Shown: positions 1-7,185, counted from the stretch's first letter. The stretch: 9,360 bases of DNA from Ruminococcus flavefaciens (GCA_902796705.1 CADBQF010000312.1:1-9360), one strand, 5' to 3'. Notes: generated by a model from the letters alone, not told the origin. Numbers and translations: made by a program.

Positions 1-10
1 ATACGCAGTT

Positions 11-46
11 ATAAAGAGAAGCTGCCAGCCGCATAAGCTGACAGCT
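11..46 (-). terminator. Probable intrinsic terminator of the ilv operon
   Basis: Read on the minus strand, AGCTGTCAGC (46-37) pairs with GCTGGCAGCT (29-20) as a 10-bp stem with one G-U pair around a 7-nt loop. It is followed by the T-rich stretch TCTCTTTAT (19-11). It lies about 50 nt after the ilvC stop codon, the expected place for the end of an ilvBNC transcript. The T tract is interrupted, so efficiency is uncertain. Confidence 0.6.
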
Positions 47-62
47 GTCTGTCTTTGTATAC

Positions 63-84
63 AGCGAACGTCAGAAACGTCCGC
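63..84 (-). repeat. Short hairpin just downstream of ilvC
   Basis: On the minus strand AGCGGACGT and ACGTTCGCT form a 9-bp stem with one G-U pair and a 4-5 nt loop, starting about 10 nt after the ilvC stop codon. No T run follows, so it is not a typical terminator by itself. It could protect the 3' end of the mRNA. Its half AGCGAACGT also occurs in the inverted repeat upstream of ilvC (1167-1202). Confidence 0.5.
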
Positions 85-93
85 TTTTAGTTA

Positions 94-1134
<1,041 letters not shown>

Positions 1135-1151
1135 TTACTCCTTTTCAGAAT

Positions 1152-1181
1152 ATAATAATGTATATGTATAGTGAACGTCAA
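1152..1181 (-). promoter_or_regulatory. Candidate internal promoter for ilvC
   Basis: On the minus strand a TTGACG -35 box (1181-1176) is separated by 18 bp from a TATTAT -10 box (1157-1152). The inferred transcript start, about 1145, is very close to the ribosome binding site (1137-1145), so the 5' UTR would be only some 17 nt. It would let ilvC be expressed separately from ilvBN. The call rests on sequence match alone. Confidence 0.45.
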
Positions 1182-1202
1182 AAGAATTTTACGTTCGCTA
1201 TA
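1167..1202. repeat. Inverted repeat overlapping the ilvC promoter (possible operator)
   Basis: TATAGTGAACGT (1167-1178) and ACGTTCGCTATA (1191-1202) are inverted copies with 12-bp arms, one mismatch and a 12-bp spacer. The repeat overlaps the candidate ilvC -35 box. It could be the binding site of a dimeric regulator or simply an mRNA hairpin in ilvN-ilvC readthrough RNA. No regulator gene for it is present in the window. Confidence 0.5.
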
Positions 1203-1210
1203 ATAAGTGA

Positions 1211-1250
1211 TTTAAAATGCCCCGCACATCTGAAGTCTGCTGCGTGCGGA
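1211..1250 (-). terminator. Weak hairpin after ilvN, possible partial terminator
   Basis: On the minus strand TCCGCAC (1250-1244) pairs with GTGCGGG (1227-1221), 7 bp including one G-U, with a 16-nt loop. The stretch ATTTTAAA (1218-1211) follows. The large loop and short T run make it a weak candidate that could reduce readthrough from ilvN into ilvC. Confidence 0.3.
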
Positions 1251-1285
1251 CAGACAGCAAATGCAGAAAGATCCTGTCATTTGCT

Positions 1286-1789
1286 TTACTTTGCTGTTTT
1301 AAGGCAGTTCTCGCCACGTTCGATAGCCACTATACCTGTGCGGCACATCTCCATTATGCCGTATGGCTTGAGCAGTTCGATGAAAGCATCTATCTTTGAA
1401 GTCTCGCCTGTGAGTTCGCAGACAAGAGCTGTGGGCGAATAATCTACTATCTTTGAGCGGAATATCTCAACAGCCGTCATGATGTCCTGTCTCGATTCCG
1501 TCTTGTTGCGGACTTTTATAAGAAGAAGCTCACGGATAACAGTATCCTTCCTGTCAAGCACCTCGACTTCTCTTACATCGTGAAGCTTCTGTAACTGTCT
1601 GAGTATCTTGTCCTTTATATCCTCATCGCCGTGAAAGGCAATGGTTATCCTTGAAAATCCGCCGGATTCGGTCTCACCCACCGTAAGGCTGTCTATGTTG
1701 AATCCACGTCTTGTGAACATTCCCGAAACTCTTGAAAGCACACCTGAGATATTCGATACAAGAACTGCTATAACGTACTGGTCGTTCAT
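1286..1789 (-). CDS. ilvN: Acetohydroxy acid synthase, small regulatory subunit
   Basis: This is the regulatory subunit of acetohydroxy acid synthase. It activates the catalytic subunit IlvB and in this family confers valine feedback inhibition. The 167-residue protein has an N-terminal ACT domain (about 4-78) with NISGVLSRVSGMFTRRGFNI, in which N13 and G16 lie in the usual effector-binding loop, and FSRITIAF follows. The C-terminal small-subunit domain (about 80-160) contains VIRELLLIKV. The ATG at 1789 is preferred because GAGG lies 8 nt before it. A GTG three codons earlier (1798) would overlap that ribosome binding site. It starts 10 nt after the ilvB stop codon, so translation of the two subunits is probably coupled. 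Confidence 0.97.
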   Translation of the reverse strand: MNDQYVIAVLVSNISGVLSRVSGMFTRRGFNIDSLTVGETESGGFSRITIAFHGDEDIKDKILRQLQKLHDVREVEVLDRKDTVIRELLLIKVRNKTESRQDIMTAVEIFRSKIVDYSPTALVCELTGETSKIDAFIELLKPYGIMEMCRTGIVAIERGENCLKTAK

Positions 1790-1799
1790 GATGCACACC

Positions 1800-3536
1800 T
1801 CACTTTATCTCTGTAATTATGTCGTCTATAGAACCTCCCGGAGGAAGCATGGGAAGCACGAATTCGTCGCAGTCTATCACACAGTCGATGATATATGTGC
1901 CGCTGCATGAGAAAGCCTCCTTTGCGGCATTCCTGAGCTGCTCCGGAGTGAAGCATCTTGCGGCATCTGCACCGAATGCCTCTGCGAGCTTTACGAAATC
2001 GGTCTTTCTGTTGAGCGTCGTATTTGAATAGTGCCTGTCGAAGAAGAGCGTCTGCCACTGACGCACCATTCCGAGAACGCCGTTGTTCATTATAACGATA
2101 ACGAGCGGAAGCCCCTGCGATACCGACGTAGCAAGCTCATTGAGGTTCATTCCGAAGCTTCCGTCACCTGTGAAGAGAACGCTCCTCTTTCCCGTAGCTG
2201 CTGCCGCACCGATAGCCGCACCCATTCCGTAGCCCATAGTACCGAGTCCGCCGCTGGTGAGGAAAGTCCTCGGCTTTTTCAGCGGATATCTCTGAGCCGC
2301 CCACATCTGGTGCTGTCCTACATCGGTGGCTATGACAGAATCGCCGGCATATTCGCTGATGATATCTATTATCGTATAAGGATCGAGCCTTTCCTCCGCC
2401 GGAAGTCCCTGAGCATTGCAGGGAGCGGTACAGTCGGAGCATATCTTCTCCCTTGCGGAAGCCAATGCTCTTTCCGTGCGGACTTTTTCCTCTTCACGTA
2501 GCTGAGCGATACGTGCAGACCACTCCGGACGCTCCTTCTTTTCGAGCATGGTGAGGAGTCTCTCTGCGGCATCACGTATATCTCCCTGTACAGCGAGGTC
2601 AGAGGGGATATTCTTATCGAGTTCGGCAATATCTATATCTATATGTATGAGTTTGAAATTCTTTGCGAAGCGTGCCTTGTTTCCCGTAGCTCTGTCTGAA
2701 AATCTCGCACCGAGTGCGATAACGAGGTCAGCCTCGTCCTCAGCCACAGATGAAGCATAGTGGCCGTGCATACCCTGCATACCGAGGAATCTCGGATGAT
2801 CGGAGGGTACTGCCGAAAGTCCCATAAGCGAACAGCCCATAGGAGCGTCCGTCTTTTCTGCGAGAGCGATAACGGCATCAGAAGCCTTTCCGGAGATGAT
2901 GCCGCCTCCGAAGTAGATATACGGCCTTTCAGACTCGTTTATCATCTTTGCAGCCTTTTCGAGTTTTTCCTCAAGTGCAAAACTGAGCGGATACGGAACG
3001 ACAGGCTGATTGTTCGGCGTGAACTCACAGAGAGCCGTCTGAACGTCCTTCGGGATATCAACAAGCACAGGGCCGGGCCTTCCGGATTTTGCTATCCTGA
3101 AAGCAGTACGGAGGGTATCCGCAAGCTCCGATACTTCCTTTACTATGAAATTATGCTTTGTGACCGGCATAGTCACACCGACTATGTCCACCTCCTGGAA
3201 GCTGTCACGTCCGATAAGACTGCACGGAACGTTTCCGGTGATAGCTACCATAGGCACAGAATCAAGATAAGCCGTAGCTATGCCGGTGACGAGGTTAGTA
3301 GCACCGGGGCCTGATGTTGCGATGACAACGCCGGTCTTTCCCGTAGCTCTTGCGTAGCCGTCAGCGGCGTGTGAAGCACCCTGTTCGTGTGCAGTGAGGA
3401 TATGTTTTATACGCTCACGGTTAAGATAAAGCTCATCGAACAGATTTATGACCTGACCGCCCGGATAACCGAAAACTGTATCGCAGCCTTGCTCTATGAG
3501 AGTTTCAACAACGATTTTTGCTCCTGAGATCTTCAT
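1800..3536 (-). CDS. ilvB: Acetohydroxy acid synthase, large catalytic subunit
   Basis: This ThDP-dependent enzyme condenses pyruvate with a second pyruvate or with 2-ketobutyrate to give acetolactate or acetohydroxybutyrate, the first shared step of valine, leucine and isoleucine synthesis. The 578 residues show the family order: N-terminal ThDP domain with the catalytic glutamate E51 in AHEQGASHAADGYARA, a central FAD-binding domain (about 190-340), and a C-terminal ThDP domain with GDGSFGMNLNEL (457-468) and the NN pair at 484-485. RDSFQE (110-115) and MVRQWQ (490-495) are also typical. An unusual feature is a Cys-rich linker, CSDCTAPC at 366-373, between the central and C-terminal domains. 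The ATG at 3536 follows AAAGGAA by about 9 nt. It is the first full-length gene after the attenuator and overlaps nothing. Confidence 0.98.
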   Translation of the reverse strand: MKISGAKIVVETLIEQGCDTVFGYPGGQVINLFDELYLNRERIKHILTAHEQGASHAADGYARATGKTGVVIATSGPGATNLVTGIATAYLDSVPMVAITGNVPCSLIGRDSFQEVDIVGVTMPVTKHNFIVKEVSELADTLRTAFRIAKSGRPGPVLVDIPKDVQTALCEFTPNNQPVVPYPLSFALEEKLEKAAKMINESERPYIYFGGGIISGKASDAVIALAEKTDAPMGCSLMGLSAVPSDHPRFLGMQGMHGHYASSVAEDEADLVIALGARFSDRATGNKARFAKNFKLIHIDIDIAELDKNIPSDLAVQGDIRDAAERLLTMLEKKERPEWSARIAQLREEEKVRTERALASAREKICSDCTAPCNAQGLPAEERLDPYTIIDIISEYAGDSVIATDVGQHQMWAAQRYPLKKPRTFLTSGGLGTMGYGMGAAIGAAAATGKRSVLFTGDGSFGMNLNELATSVSQGLPLVIVIMNNGVLGMVRQWQTLFFDRHYSNTTLNRKTDFVKLAEAFGADAARCFTPEQLRNAAKEAFSCSGTYIIDCVIDCDEFVLPMLPPGGSIDDIITEIK

Positions 3537-3572
3537 AATATCAAATTCCTTTATTAATATTTTTACCAGTTC

Positions 3573-3602
3573 AAAAAAAGCCTCCGACGTTCCGCCGGAG
3601 GC
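3573..3602 (-). terminator. Attenuator terminator in the ilvB leader
   Basis: On the minus strand GCCTCCG (3602-3596) and CGGAGGC (3586-3580) form a perfect 7-bp GC-rich stem with a 9-nt loop, directly followed by seven Ts (3579-3573). It lies about 39 nt after the stop codon of the Ile/Val-rich leader peptide and 37 nt before the ilvB start codon. That places it between the ilv promoter and ilvB, so it must be bypassed for ilvB expression. This is the position of an attenuator rather than of a terminator ending leuA. Confidence 0.88.
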
Positions 3603-3620
3603 ATAAGCTCATTGCCTATA

Positions 3621-3638
3621 ATGTACACGGGTGTACAT
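3621..3638 (-). repeat. Hairpin in the ilvB leader between peptide and attenuator
   Basis: ATGTACAC (3621-3628) and GTGTACAT (3631-3638) are a perfect 8-bp inverted repeat with a 2-bp centre; in RNA it would fold as a 7-bp stem with a 4-nt loop. It begins 3 nt after the leader peptide stop codon. It may act as a pause or spacer hairpin within the attenuator, or it may be a DNA palindrome bound by a protein; the sequence alone does not decide. Confidence 0.55.
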
Positions 3639-3640
3639 AT

Positions 3641-3754
3641 TCACGCAACATACTCAGAACCAACAGGGCAGAACGAAAAACGACAGCAGCCGGATATCTT
3701 CACGACTGTGCCGATAATAATGACGATACCGGAAGAAATAACAGCCGTTCTCAT
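3641..3754 (-). CDS. Ile/Val-rich leader peptide of the ilvBNC operon (ilvL-like)
   Basis: A 37-codon ORF starts at ATG 3754, 9 nt after a strong AAGGAG (3769-3764), and lies between a good promoter and a T7 terminator ahead of ilvB. Residues 5-20 read VISSGIVIIIGTVVKI, with Ile-Val-Ile-Ile-Ile at 10-14: in that 16-residue stretch 10 residues are Ile or Val. This is the hallmark of branched-chain leader peptides, in which a ribosome short of charged tRNA-Ile or tRNA-Val stalls and prevents the terminator from forming. The C-terminal half (SGCCRFSFCPVGSEYVA) has no visible function, but its RNA overlaps a possible antiterminator strand. The peptide is probably only a sensor and not a stable protein. 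No leucine codon occurs in it, which fits separate control of leuA by a T-box. Confidence 0.82.
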   Translation of the reverse strand: MRTAVISSGIVIIIGTVVKISGCCRFSFCPVGSEYVA

Positions 3755-3760
3755 TAAAAC

Positions 3761-3827
3761 CTGCTCCTTACTGAATATTGATAACTATATTGTATCACTT
3801 CGGAAAGATAAAATCAATAAGGAGCAG
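3761..3827. repeat. 10-bp perfect inverted repeat flanking the ilv promoter
   Basis: CTGCTCCTTA (3761-3770) and TAAGGAGCAG (3818-3827) are perfect inverted copies separated by 47 bp. One arm abuts the -35 box; the other contains the leader peptide's ribosome binding site. Only RNA started upstream, such as leuA readthrough, would contain both arms and could sequester that site. Confidence 0.55.
3789..3817 (-). promoter_or_regulatory. Promoter of the ilv leader and operon
   Basis: On the minus strand TTGATT (3817-3812) and TACAAT (3794-3789) are separated by exactly 17 bp, and TGA just before the -10 box makes an extended -10. The inferred start is about 3782, giving a UTR of roughly 28 nt before the leader peptide. 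Its position makes ilvBN(C) transcription independent of leuA. Confidence 0.85.
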
Positions 3828-3831
3828 AAAA

Positions 3832-3862
3832 TTTAAAAATAATTTGTCTATATATAACAAAT
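3832..3862 (-). terminator. Weak AT-rich terminator candidate after leuA
   Basis: On the minus strand ATTTGT (3862-3857) and ACAAAT (3847-3842) form a 6-bp AT-rich stem with a 9-nt loop, followed by TATTTTTAAA (3841-3832). It is the only hairpin with a T-rich tail that I see between the leuA stop codon and the ilv promoter. An AT-only stem like this would be weak, so some readthrough into the ilv leader is likely. Confidence 0.3.
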
Positions 3863-3889
3863 ATCAAGCTTGCCGCAGGGCATAATTGT

Positions 3890-5560
3890 TCACATTTTCT
3901 CATGCGTAAGGCTGTTATTGACCGCACTTACGAGAGCCTTGACCGATGATGTGATGATATCGTTATCGATGCCCGTTCCCCAGAAGTGAACGCCGCTTCC
4001 GTCAACTATCTCCACATACGATACAGCCTTTGAAGCAGAACCGACTTCGAGGGCGTGTTCGGTGTAGGCATTGATATTGAATTTTCTGCCCGTATAAGAG
4101 CGAAGGGCATTGCTGACAGCGTCAAGTCGTCCGTTTCCGTTGTCTGTTGCAGTGACTCTTCTGCCGTTGTATTCAAAGCTTATGGTAGCTTCTATGCCGT
4201 CACGCTGGACGAAATGAGTCTCGCCGATCTTTATCGGAGAGCTGATATCCACGAAATTCGCCATGAAGATATCGTACACTTCATCAGGCAGGAGTTCCTT
4301 GTGCTTGTGGTCGGAGATGTCCTTGACGAGATATCCGACGCATTCACGCATCTTTTTCGGGAGATTATAGCCGAAGCGTGTTTCGAGTATGTATCCGATG
4401 CCGCCTTTTCCGGACTGGCTGTTGATGCGGATAACATCGGATTCGTATTTTCTTCCCACATCGGTAGGATCGATAGGCAGATACGGAACTGTCCAGTATT
4501 CGCTGCGGCCTTCCTCACGCCACTTCATGCCCTTTGCGATAGCGTCCTGATGCGAACCGCTGAAAGCCGCAAAGACGAGTTTTCCCGAATACGGCTGACG
4601 CTCGTTCACGCTCATTCCGGTAACTCTTGTGTAGAGTTCGGTGATACGTGGTATATCAGAGAAATCGAGTTCCGGCTCAACGCCCTGCGAATACATATTG
4701 AGAGCGAGAGTGATTATATCAACATTTCCCGTTCTTTCGCCGTTTCCGAAGAGCGTACCCTCCACACGGTCAGCACCGGCGAGCAGTCCCATTTCCGTAT
4801 CGGCAACAGCACAGCCACGGTCATTATGCGGGTGGAGCGAAACGATGACATTTTCACGGTATCTGAGGTTATCGCACATATACTCCACCTGATCGGCATA
4901 GATATGCGGCATCGAGAGCTGTACGGTAACTGGGAGATTTATGATGACCTTATCATTTTCCGAAGGCTGCCATACATCGAGTACGGCATTGCATATCTCC
5001 AGAGCGAAATCAGGTTCAGTTCCGGTAAAGCTCTCCGGGGAATATTCAAACCGGAAATTTCCCTCGTATCTCTCACGGTATTCCTTGCAGAGCTTTGCAC
5101 CGGAAACAGCGATATCGATTATCTCCTGCCTGCTCTTGCGGAAGACCTGTTCACGCTGTGCGAGAGATGTTGAATTGTAGAGATGTACGATAGCGTTCTT
5201 ACATCCCCTGAGAGCCTCAAAAGTCTTTTCGATGATATGTTCTCTTGACTGAGTGAGTACCTGTATCGTTACATCATCGGGGATAAGTCCCTGCTCTATA
5301 AGTGTACGGCAGAATACATATTCAGTCTCGGAGGCAGCCGGGAAGCCTATCTCTATCTCCTTGAAGCCTATGCGGACGAGTTCCTTGAAAAATTCGAGTT
5401 TTTCGGAGAGATCCATAGGTGTTACGAGAGCCTGATTCCCGTCACGGAGATCGACGCTGCACCATACGGGAGCTTTGCCGATATAGGACTTTTCAGCCCA
5501 TTTCCTTTTGCTGACCGGAGCGGTAAAAAACTGTCTTGTGTACTTCTGAACGTTTTTCAT
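3890..5560 (-). CDS. leuA: 2-isopropylmalate synthase (long type)
   Basis: LeuA condenses acetyl-CoA with 2-ketoisovalerate to form 2-isopropylmalate, the committed step of leucine synthesis. The 556-residue protein matches the long bacterial type with an N-terminal extension (about 1-30). The HMGL-like TIM-barrel has LRDGNQ (38-43, catalytic R39 and metal ligand D40), the metal-binding HPHNDRG (243-249) and GNGERTGN (272-279). A linker region and a C-terminal leucine-sensing regulatory domain (about 440-550) follow, with NGNGRLDAVSNAL and EHALEVGSASKAVSYVEI. The ATG at 5560 has GGAGG 8 nt upstream. The frame stays open to 5695, but that part is T-box RNA, so the longer start is rejected. leuBCD are not in the window. 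Confidence 0.98.
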   Translation of the reverse strand: MKNVQKYTRQFFTAPVSKRKWAEKSYIGKAPVWCSVDLRDGNQALVTPMDLSEKLEFFKELVRIGFKEIEIGFPAASETEYVFCRTLIEQGLIPDDVTIQVLTQSREHIIEKTFEALRGCKNAIVHLYNSTSLAQREQVFRKSRQEIIDIAVSGAKLCKEYRERYEGNFRFEYSPESFTGTEPDFALEICNAVLDVWQPSENDKVIINLPVTVQLSMPHIYADQVEYMCDNLRYRENVIVSLHPHNDRGCAVADTEMGLLAGADRVEGTLFGNGERTGNVDIITLALNMYSQGVEPELDFSDIPRITELYTRVTGMSVNERQPYSGKLVFAAFSGSHQDAIAKGMKWREEGRSEYWTVPYLPIDPTDVGRKYESDVIRINSQSGKGGIGYILETRFGYNLPKKMRECVGYLVKDISDHKHKELLPDEVYDIFMANFVDISSPIKIGETHFVQRDGIEATISFEYNGRRVTATDNGNGRLDAVSNALRSYTGRKFNINAYTEHALEVGSASKAVSYVEIVDGSGVHFWGTGIDNDIITSSVKALVSAVNNSLTHEKM

Positions 5561-5603
5561 GATATATTCCTCCATTCTGATCCGTATGAGCAAACATGGA
5601 GGG

Positions 5604-5643
5604 AAAATAAAAAAGTCTCCTCCATGCCCTGCATGGAAGAGAC
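5604..5643 (-). terminator. T-box terminator hairpin upstream of leuA
   Basis: On the minus strand GTCTCTTCCATGC (5643-5631) pairs with GCATGGAGGAGAC (5627-5615) as a 13-bp stem with one G-U pair and the 3-nt loop AGG. The T-rich tail TTTTTTATTTT (5614-5604) follows. It forms when tRNA-Leu is charged and stops transcription before leuA. Confidence 0.93.
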
Positions 5644-5894
5644 GAAGCTGCAAATATACTCCGTGGTACCACTCTTCTTGGCGTGCGATGCACACCCACT
5701 CATCTGCGTCGGATCAACGCATATCTCTGTAACGGGAGAACCCGGTCTGACCTACTCAGTATGCACTGCACACCTTTAAGCTGACTGCTCAGGGAGGAGT
5801 TATGACCTGTATCCGTATACTGCCTTTCACCGTCCGGCAGCTCTCTGTGAAAACATTCTCAGGCTTTGTTTCCCTTCACCGCATTTTATTCTAT
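5604..5894 (-). ncRNA. T-box leader (tRNA-Leu sensing) of leuA
   Basis: The RNA binds uncharged tRNA and then antiterminates. Stem I begins near AAGC-TGA/TCAGCTT pairing and contains AGAGAGCTGCC-GGACGGTGAAA-GGCAG (about 5841-5819). The specifier candidate CTC (5799-5797, with a second CTC next to it) codes for leucine. The T-box core AGAGTGGTACCACGG is at 5675-5661; the U in TGGT matches a tRNA ending ACCA. The antiterminator strand AAGAG (5676-5672) pairs with CTCTT (5641-5637), which is also the 5' arm of the terminator, so the two folds exclude each other. The T-box call is firm. The leucine assignment rests on the codon and on the downstream gene. Confidence 0.95.
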
Positions 5895-5900
5895 GATATG

Positions 5901-5929
5901 ATTATACACGATAATTTTCGATTTGTCAA
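5901..5929 (-). promoter_or_regulatory. Consensus promoter of the leuA T-box transcript
   Basis: On the minus strand TTGACA (5929-5924) and TATAAT (5906-5901) are perfect consensus boxes with a 17-bp spacer. The predicted start is about 5894. This promoter is probably constitutive, with control left to the T-box. Confidence 0.93.
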
Positions 5930-5942
5930 CCCCCGGACTGCA

Positions 5943-5972
5943 TAAAAAATACAGGGCGGCAAGCCGCCGCCC
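5943..5972 (-). terminator. Intrinsic terminator after the lipoprotein pair
   Basis: On the minus strand GGGCGGC (5972-5966) and GCCGCCC (5960-5954) form a 7-bp all-GC stem with a 5-nt loop. TGTATTTTTTA follows, with the T run at 5949-5944. It ends the transcript of the gene at 5996-6529 and lies about 14 bp before the leuA promoter -35 box. Confidence 0.9.
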
Positions 5973-5995
5973 ATGTATGTTGTTATAAAAGAACA

Positions 5996-6529
5996 TCAGG
6001 ATTTTTCAAGTCCGTTATCGATCCATGACATAGCCAGACGTGAATACCACTTGCCGTCCACTTCAAACACAAGGTATTCTTCGTCCCAGTCATCAGAATC
6101 GACCTTGAACTCCACATTTACTGAATAATATTCTTCTGACTTATCTATTCCACGTTCTTCGAGGAAGCTGTTCAGTCTTCCGTACTGGTCAGTGAGCTCA
6201 TGAGTATCAGTTATTTTCTCACCTGATACCTTTCTTCCGCTTGTCCGTCCGGTATAAATCTCTGACAATTTGGACTTCACCTGATTTTTCGTAAGGTGAT
6301 ATTCGTCCGCACAGTATTCGATGTATTCTTCCGGAACTAAGTTGATAAGTTTTTCGGCGGTCGCACCTTTATACTGAGCGTCGAAGATCGCCATTGCAGC
6401 CTTTTCCTTGGTCTTATATCCTCCGCCCTTGGCAGCACCGGAACCTCCGTCAGAACCGCAGCCGCACTGCAATGCCATAACGCACACTGCAAGCAAAGAT
6501 GTTGCAGAGATCATTAACTTCTTTTTCAT
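5996..6529 (-). CDS. Small secreted lipoprotein-like protein, unknown function
   Basis: I do not recognise a named family. The 177-residue product starts with KKK and a hydrophobic stretch (about 5-20), then QCGCGSDGGSG. C22 or C24 could be lipidated, although neither site has a perfect lipobox. A Gly/Ser-rich linker (25-37) leads to a globular acidic domain (about 40-177). That domain starts with helical, charged sequence and ends in alternating strands (YYSVNVEFKV, EYLVFEVDGKWYSRL), a pattern seen in NTF2-like or DUF4878-like small export proteins; this is only a resemblance. The ATG at 6529 is chosen because GGAGG lies 7 nt upstream; the ATG two codons earlier would be only 1 nt from it. 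It lies 81 nt after the other lipoprotein gene, probably in the same operon, and a GTTTC-N7-GAAAC site lies just upstream. Confidence 0.87.
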   Translation of the reverse strand: MKKKLMISATSLLAVCVMALQCGCGSDGGSGAAKGGGYKTKEKAAMAIFDAQYKGATAEKLINLVPEEYIEYCADEYHLTKNQVKSKLSEIYTGRTSGRKVSGEKITDTHELTDQYGRLNSFLEERGIDKSEEYYSVNVEFKVDSDDWDEEYLVFEVDGKWYSRLAMSWIDNGLEKS

Positions 6530-6556
6530 TTTCATTCCTCCTTGACTGTATATTAT

Positions 6557-6573
6557 GTTTCATTTTGTGAAAC
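6557..6573. promoter_or_regulatory. GTTTC-N7-GAAAC operator candidate, site 1
   Basis: GTTTC (6557-6561) and GAAAC (6569-6573) are separated by 7 bp, and the arms extend by one base on each side (TGTTTCA/TGAAACA). It sits about 28 bp upstream of the start at 6529, next to a TAATAT stretch (minus strand, 6555-6550) that may be a -10 box without a good -35. It matches two sites in the intergenic region at 7160-7336. Confidence 0.7.
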
Positions 6574-6610
6574 AACATAGCTGAAAACCCATTTTCTGAA
6601 AGATCGCAAA

Positions 6611-7159
6611 TCAATTTACCTGTGACTTGTAAAGGTCGTAAACTTCCGTCATATCGATCTTTTCGTCAGGCTCATACGTCTTTATCGTTTCTTTGAACGA
6701 ATCGATATCAACAATAGTATCCTGCGGATACAGTCCGACATATTTTCCGCCGTCCATTGAAGCAGCAACTGCTCCGCACGCACCGTCAGATATTATAACG
6801 ATATATTCGAGATCTTTCAGTTCCATATAGTTATCTCCGACATACTTCATAAATTCTTCCGGTTCAATCGCCTCTCCGCCATCAGGGAGCAGGACGTTTT
6901 TCTGTGCATCAGAACAGATGATATATTTTCCACGATAATCCGCACCCTTCCCACTAAAGTCCGCAAGTGCCGAATTCACGCCCTTGTAGATATTTGATGC
7001 AGTCACATTTGCAGCCGTTTTCTTCGACTTTGATATATACGTGCTGCTTACCGTGGTGTCATCGTCATCATCTTTGTCTCTCCCGCTGTCTCCGCACGAA
7101 GCGAACATACAGGCAGCAGCAGTTATCGCTGTCATAAATGCGAGTGTTTTTCTGAACAT
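6611..7159 (-). CDS. Small secreted lipoprotein, unknown function
   Basis: I do not recognise a named family. From the ATG at 7159 the product has 182 residues: a lipoprotein signal peptide (RK at 3-4, hydrophobic 5-20) ending in FASC with lipidation at C22, then an acidic linker with five consecutive Asp (30-34) and a Ser/Thr stretch. The rest (about 48-182) is a mixed helix/strand domain with AANVTASNIYKGVNSALADF, YIICSD and EYIVIISDGACGAVAAS. A start at 7195 is in frame but lies inside operator sequence and lacks a ribosome binding site; 7159 has AGGGGG 7 nt upstream. It is the first gene after a perfect consensus promoter and is followed by the second lipoprotein gene. A surface or stress-related role is possible but unproven. 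Confidence 0.85.
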   Translation of the reverse strand: MFRKTLAFMTAITAAACMFASCGDSGRDKDDDDDTTVSSTYISKSKKTAANVTASNIYKGVNSALADFSGKGADYRGKYIICSDAQKNVLLPDGGEAIEPEEFMKYVGDNYMELKDLEYIVIISDGACGAVAASMDGGKYVGLYPQDTIVDIDSFKETIKTYEPDEKIDMTEVYDLYKSQVN

Positions 7160-7185
7160 TAAAATTCCCCCTGTCGTTGTACTAA

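Noticed and set aside
1790..1798. GTG start of ilvN three codons upstream
   Set aside because: It would overlap the GAGG ribosome binding site that precedes ATG 1789 and has no site of its own.
3612..3836. 74-residue plus-strand ORF between leuA and ilvB
   Set aside because: It is antisense to the ilv leader RNA. The minus strand explains the same bases with promoter, ribosome binding site, Ile/Val-rich peptide and attenuator.
4055..5173. 372-residue plus-strand ORF inside leuA
   Set aside because: It is antisense to LeuA, whose catalytic and regulatory motifs are intact. The antisense frame shows no family motif and no ribosome binding site that I could find.
5561..5695. Longer start for leuA, adding 45 residues
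   Set aside because: The extra codons translate the T-box terminator and antiterminator (5604-5675). ATG 5560 has GGAGG at 8 nt; the longer start has none and its extra sequence has no LeuA similarity.
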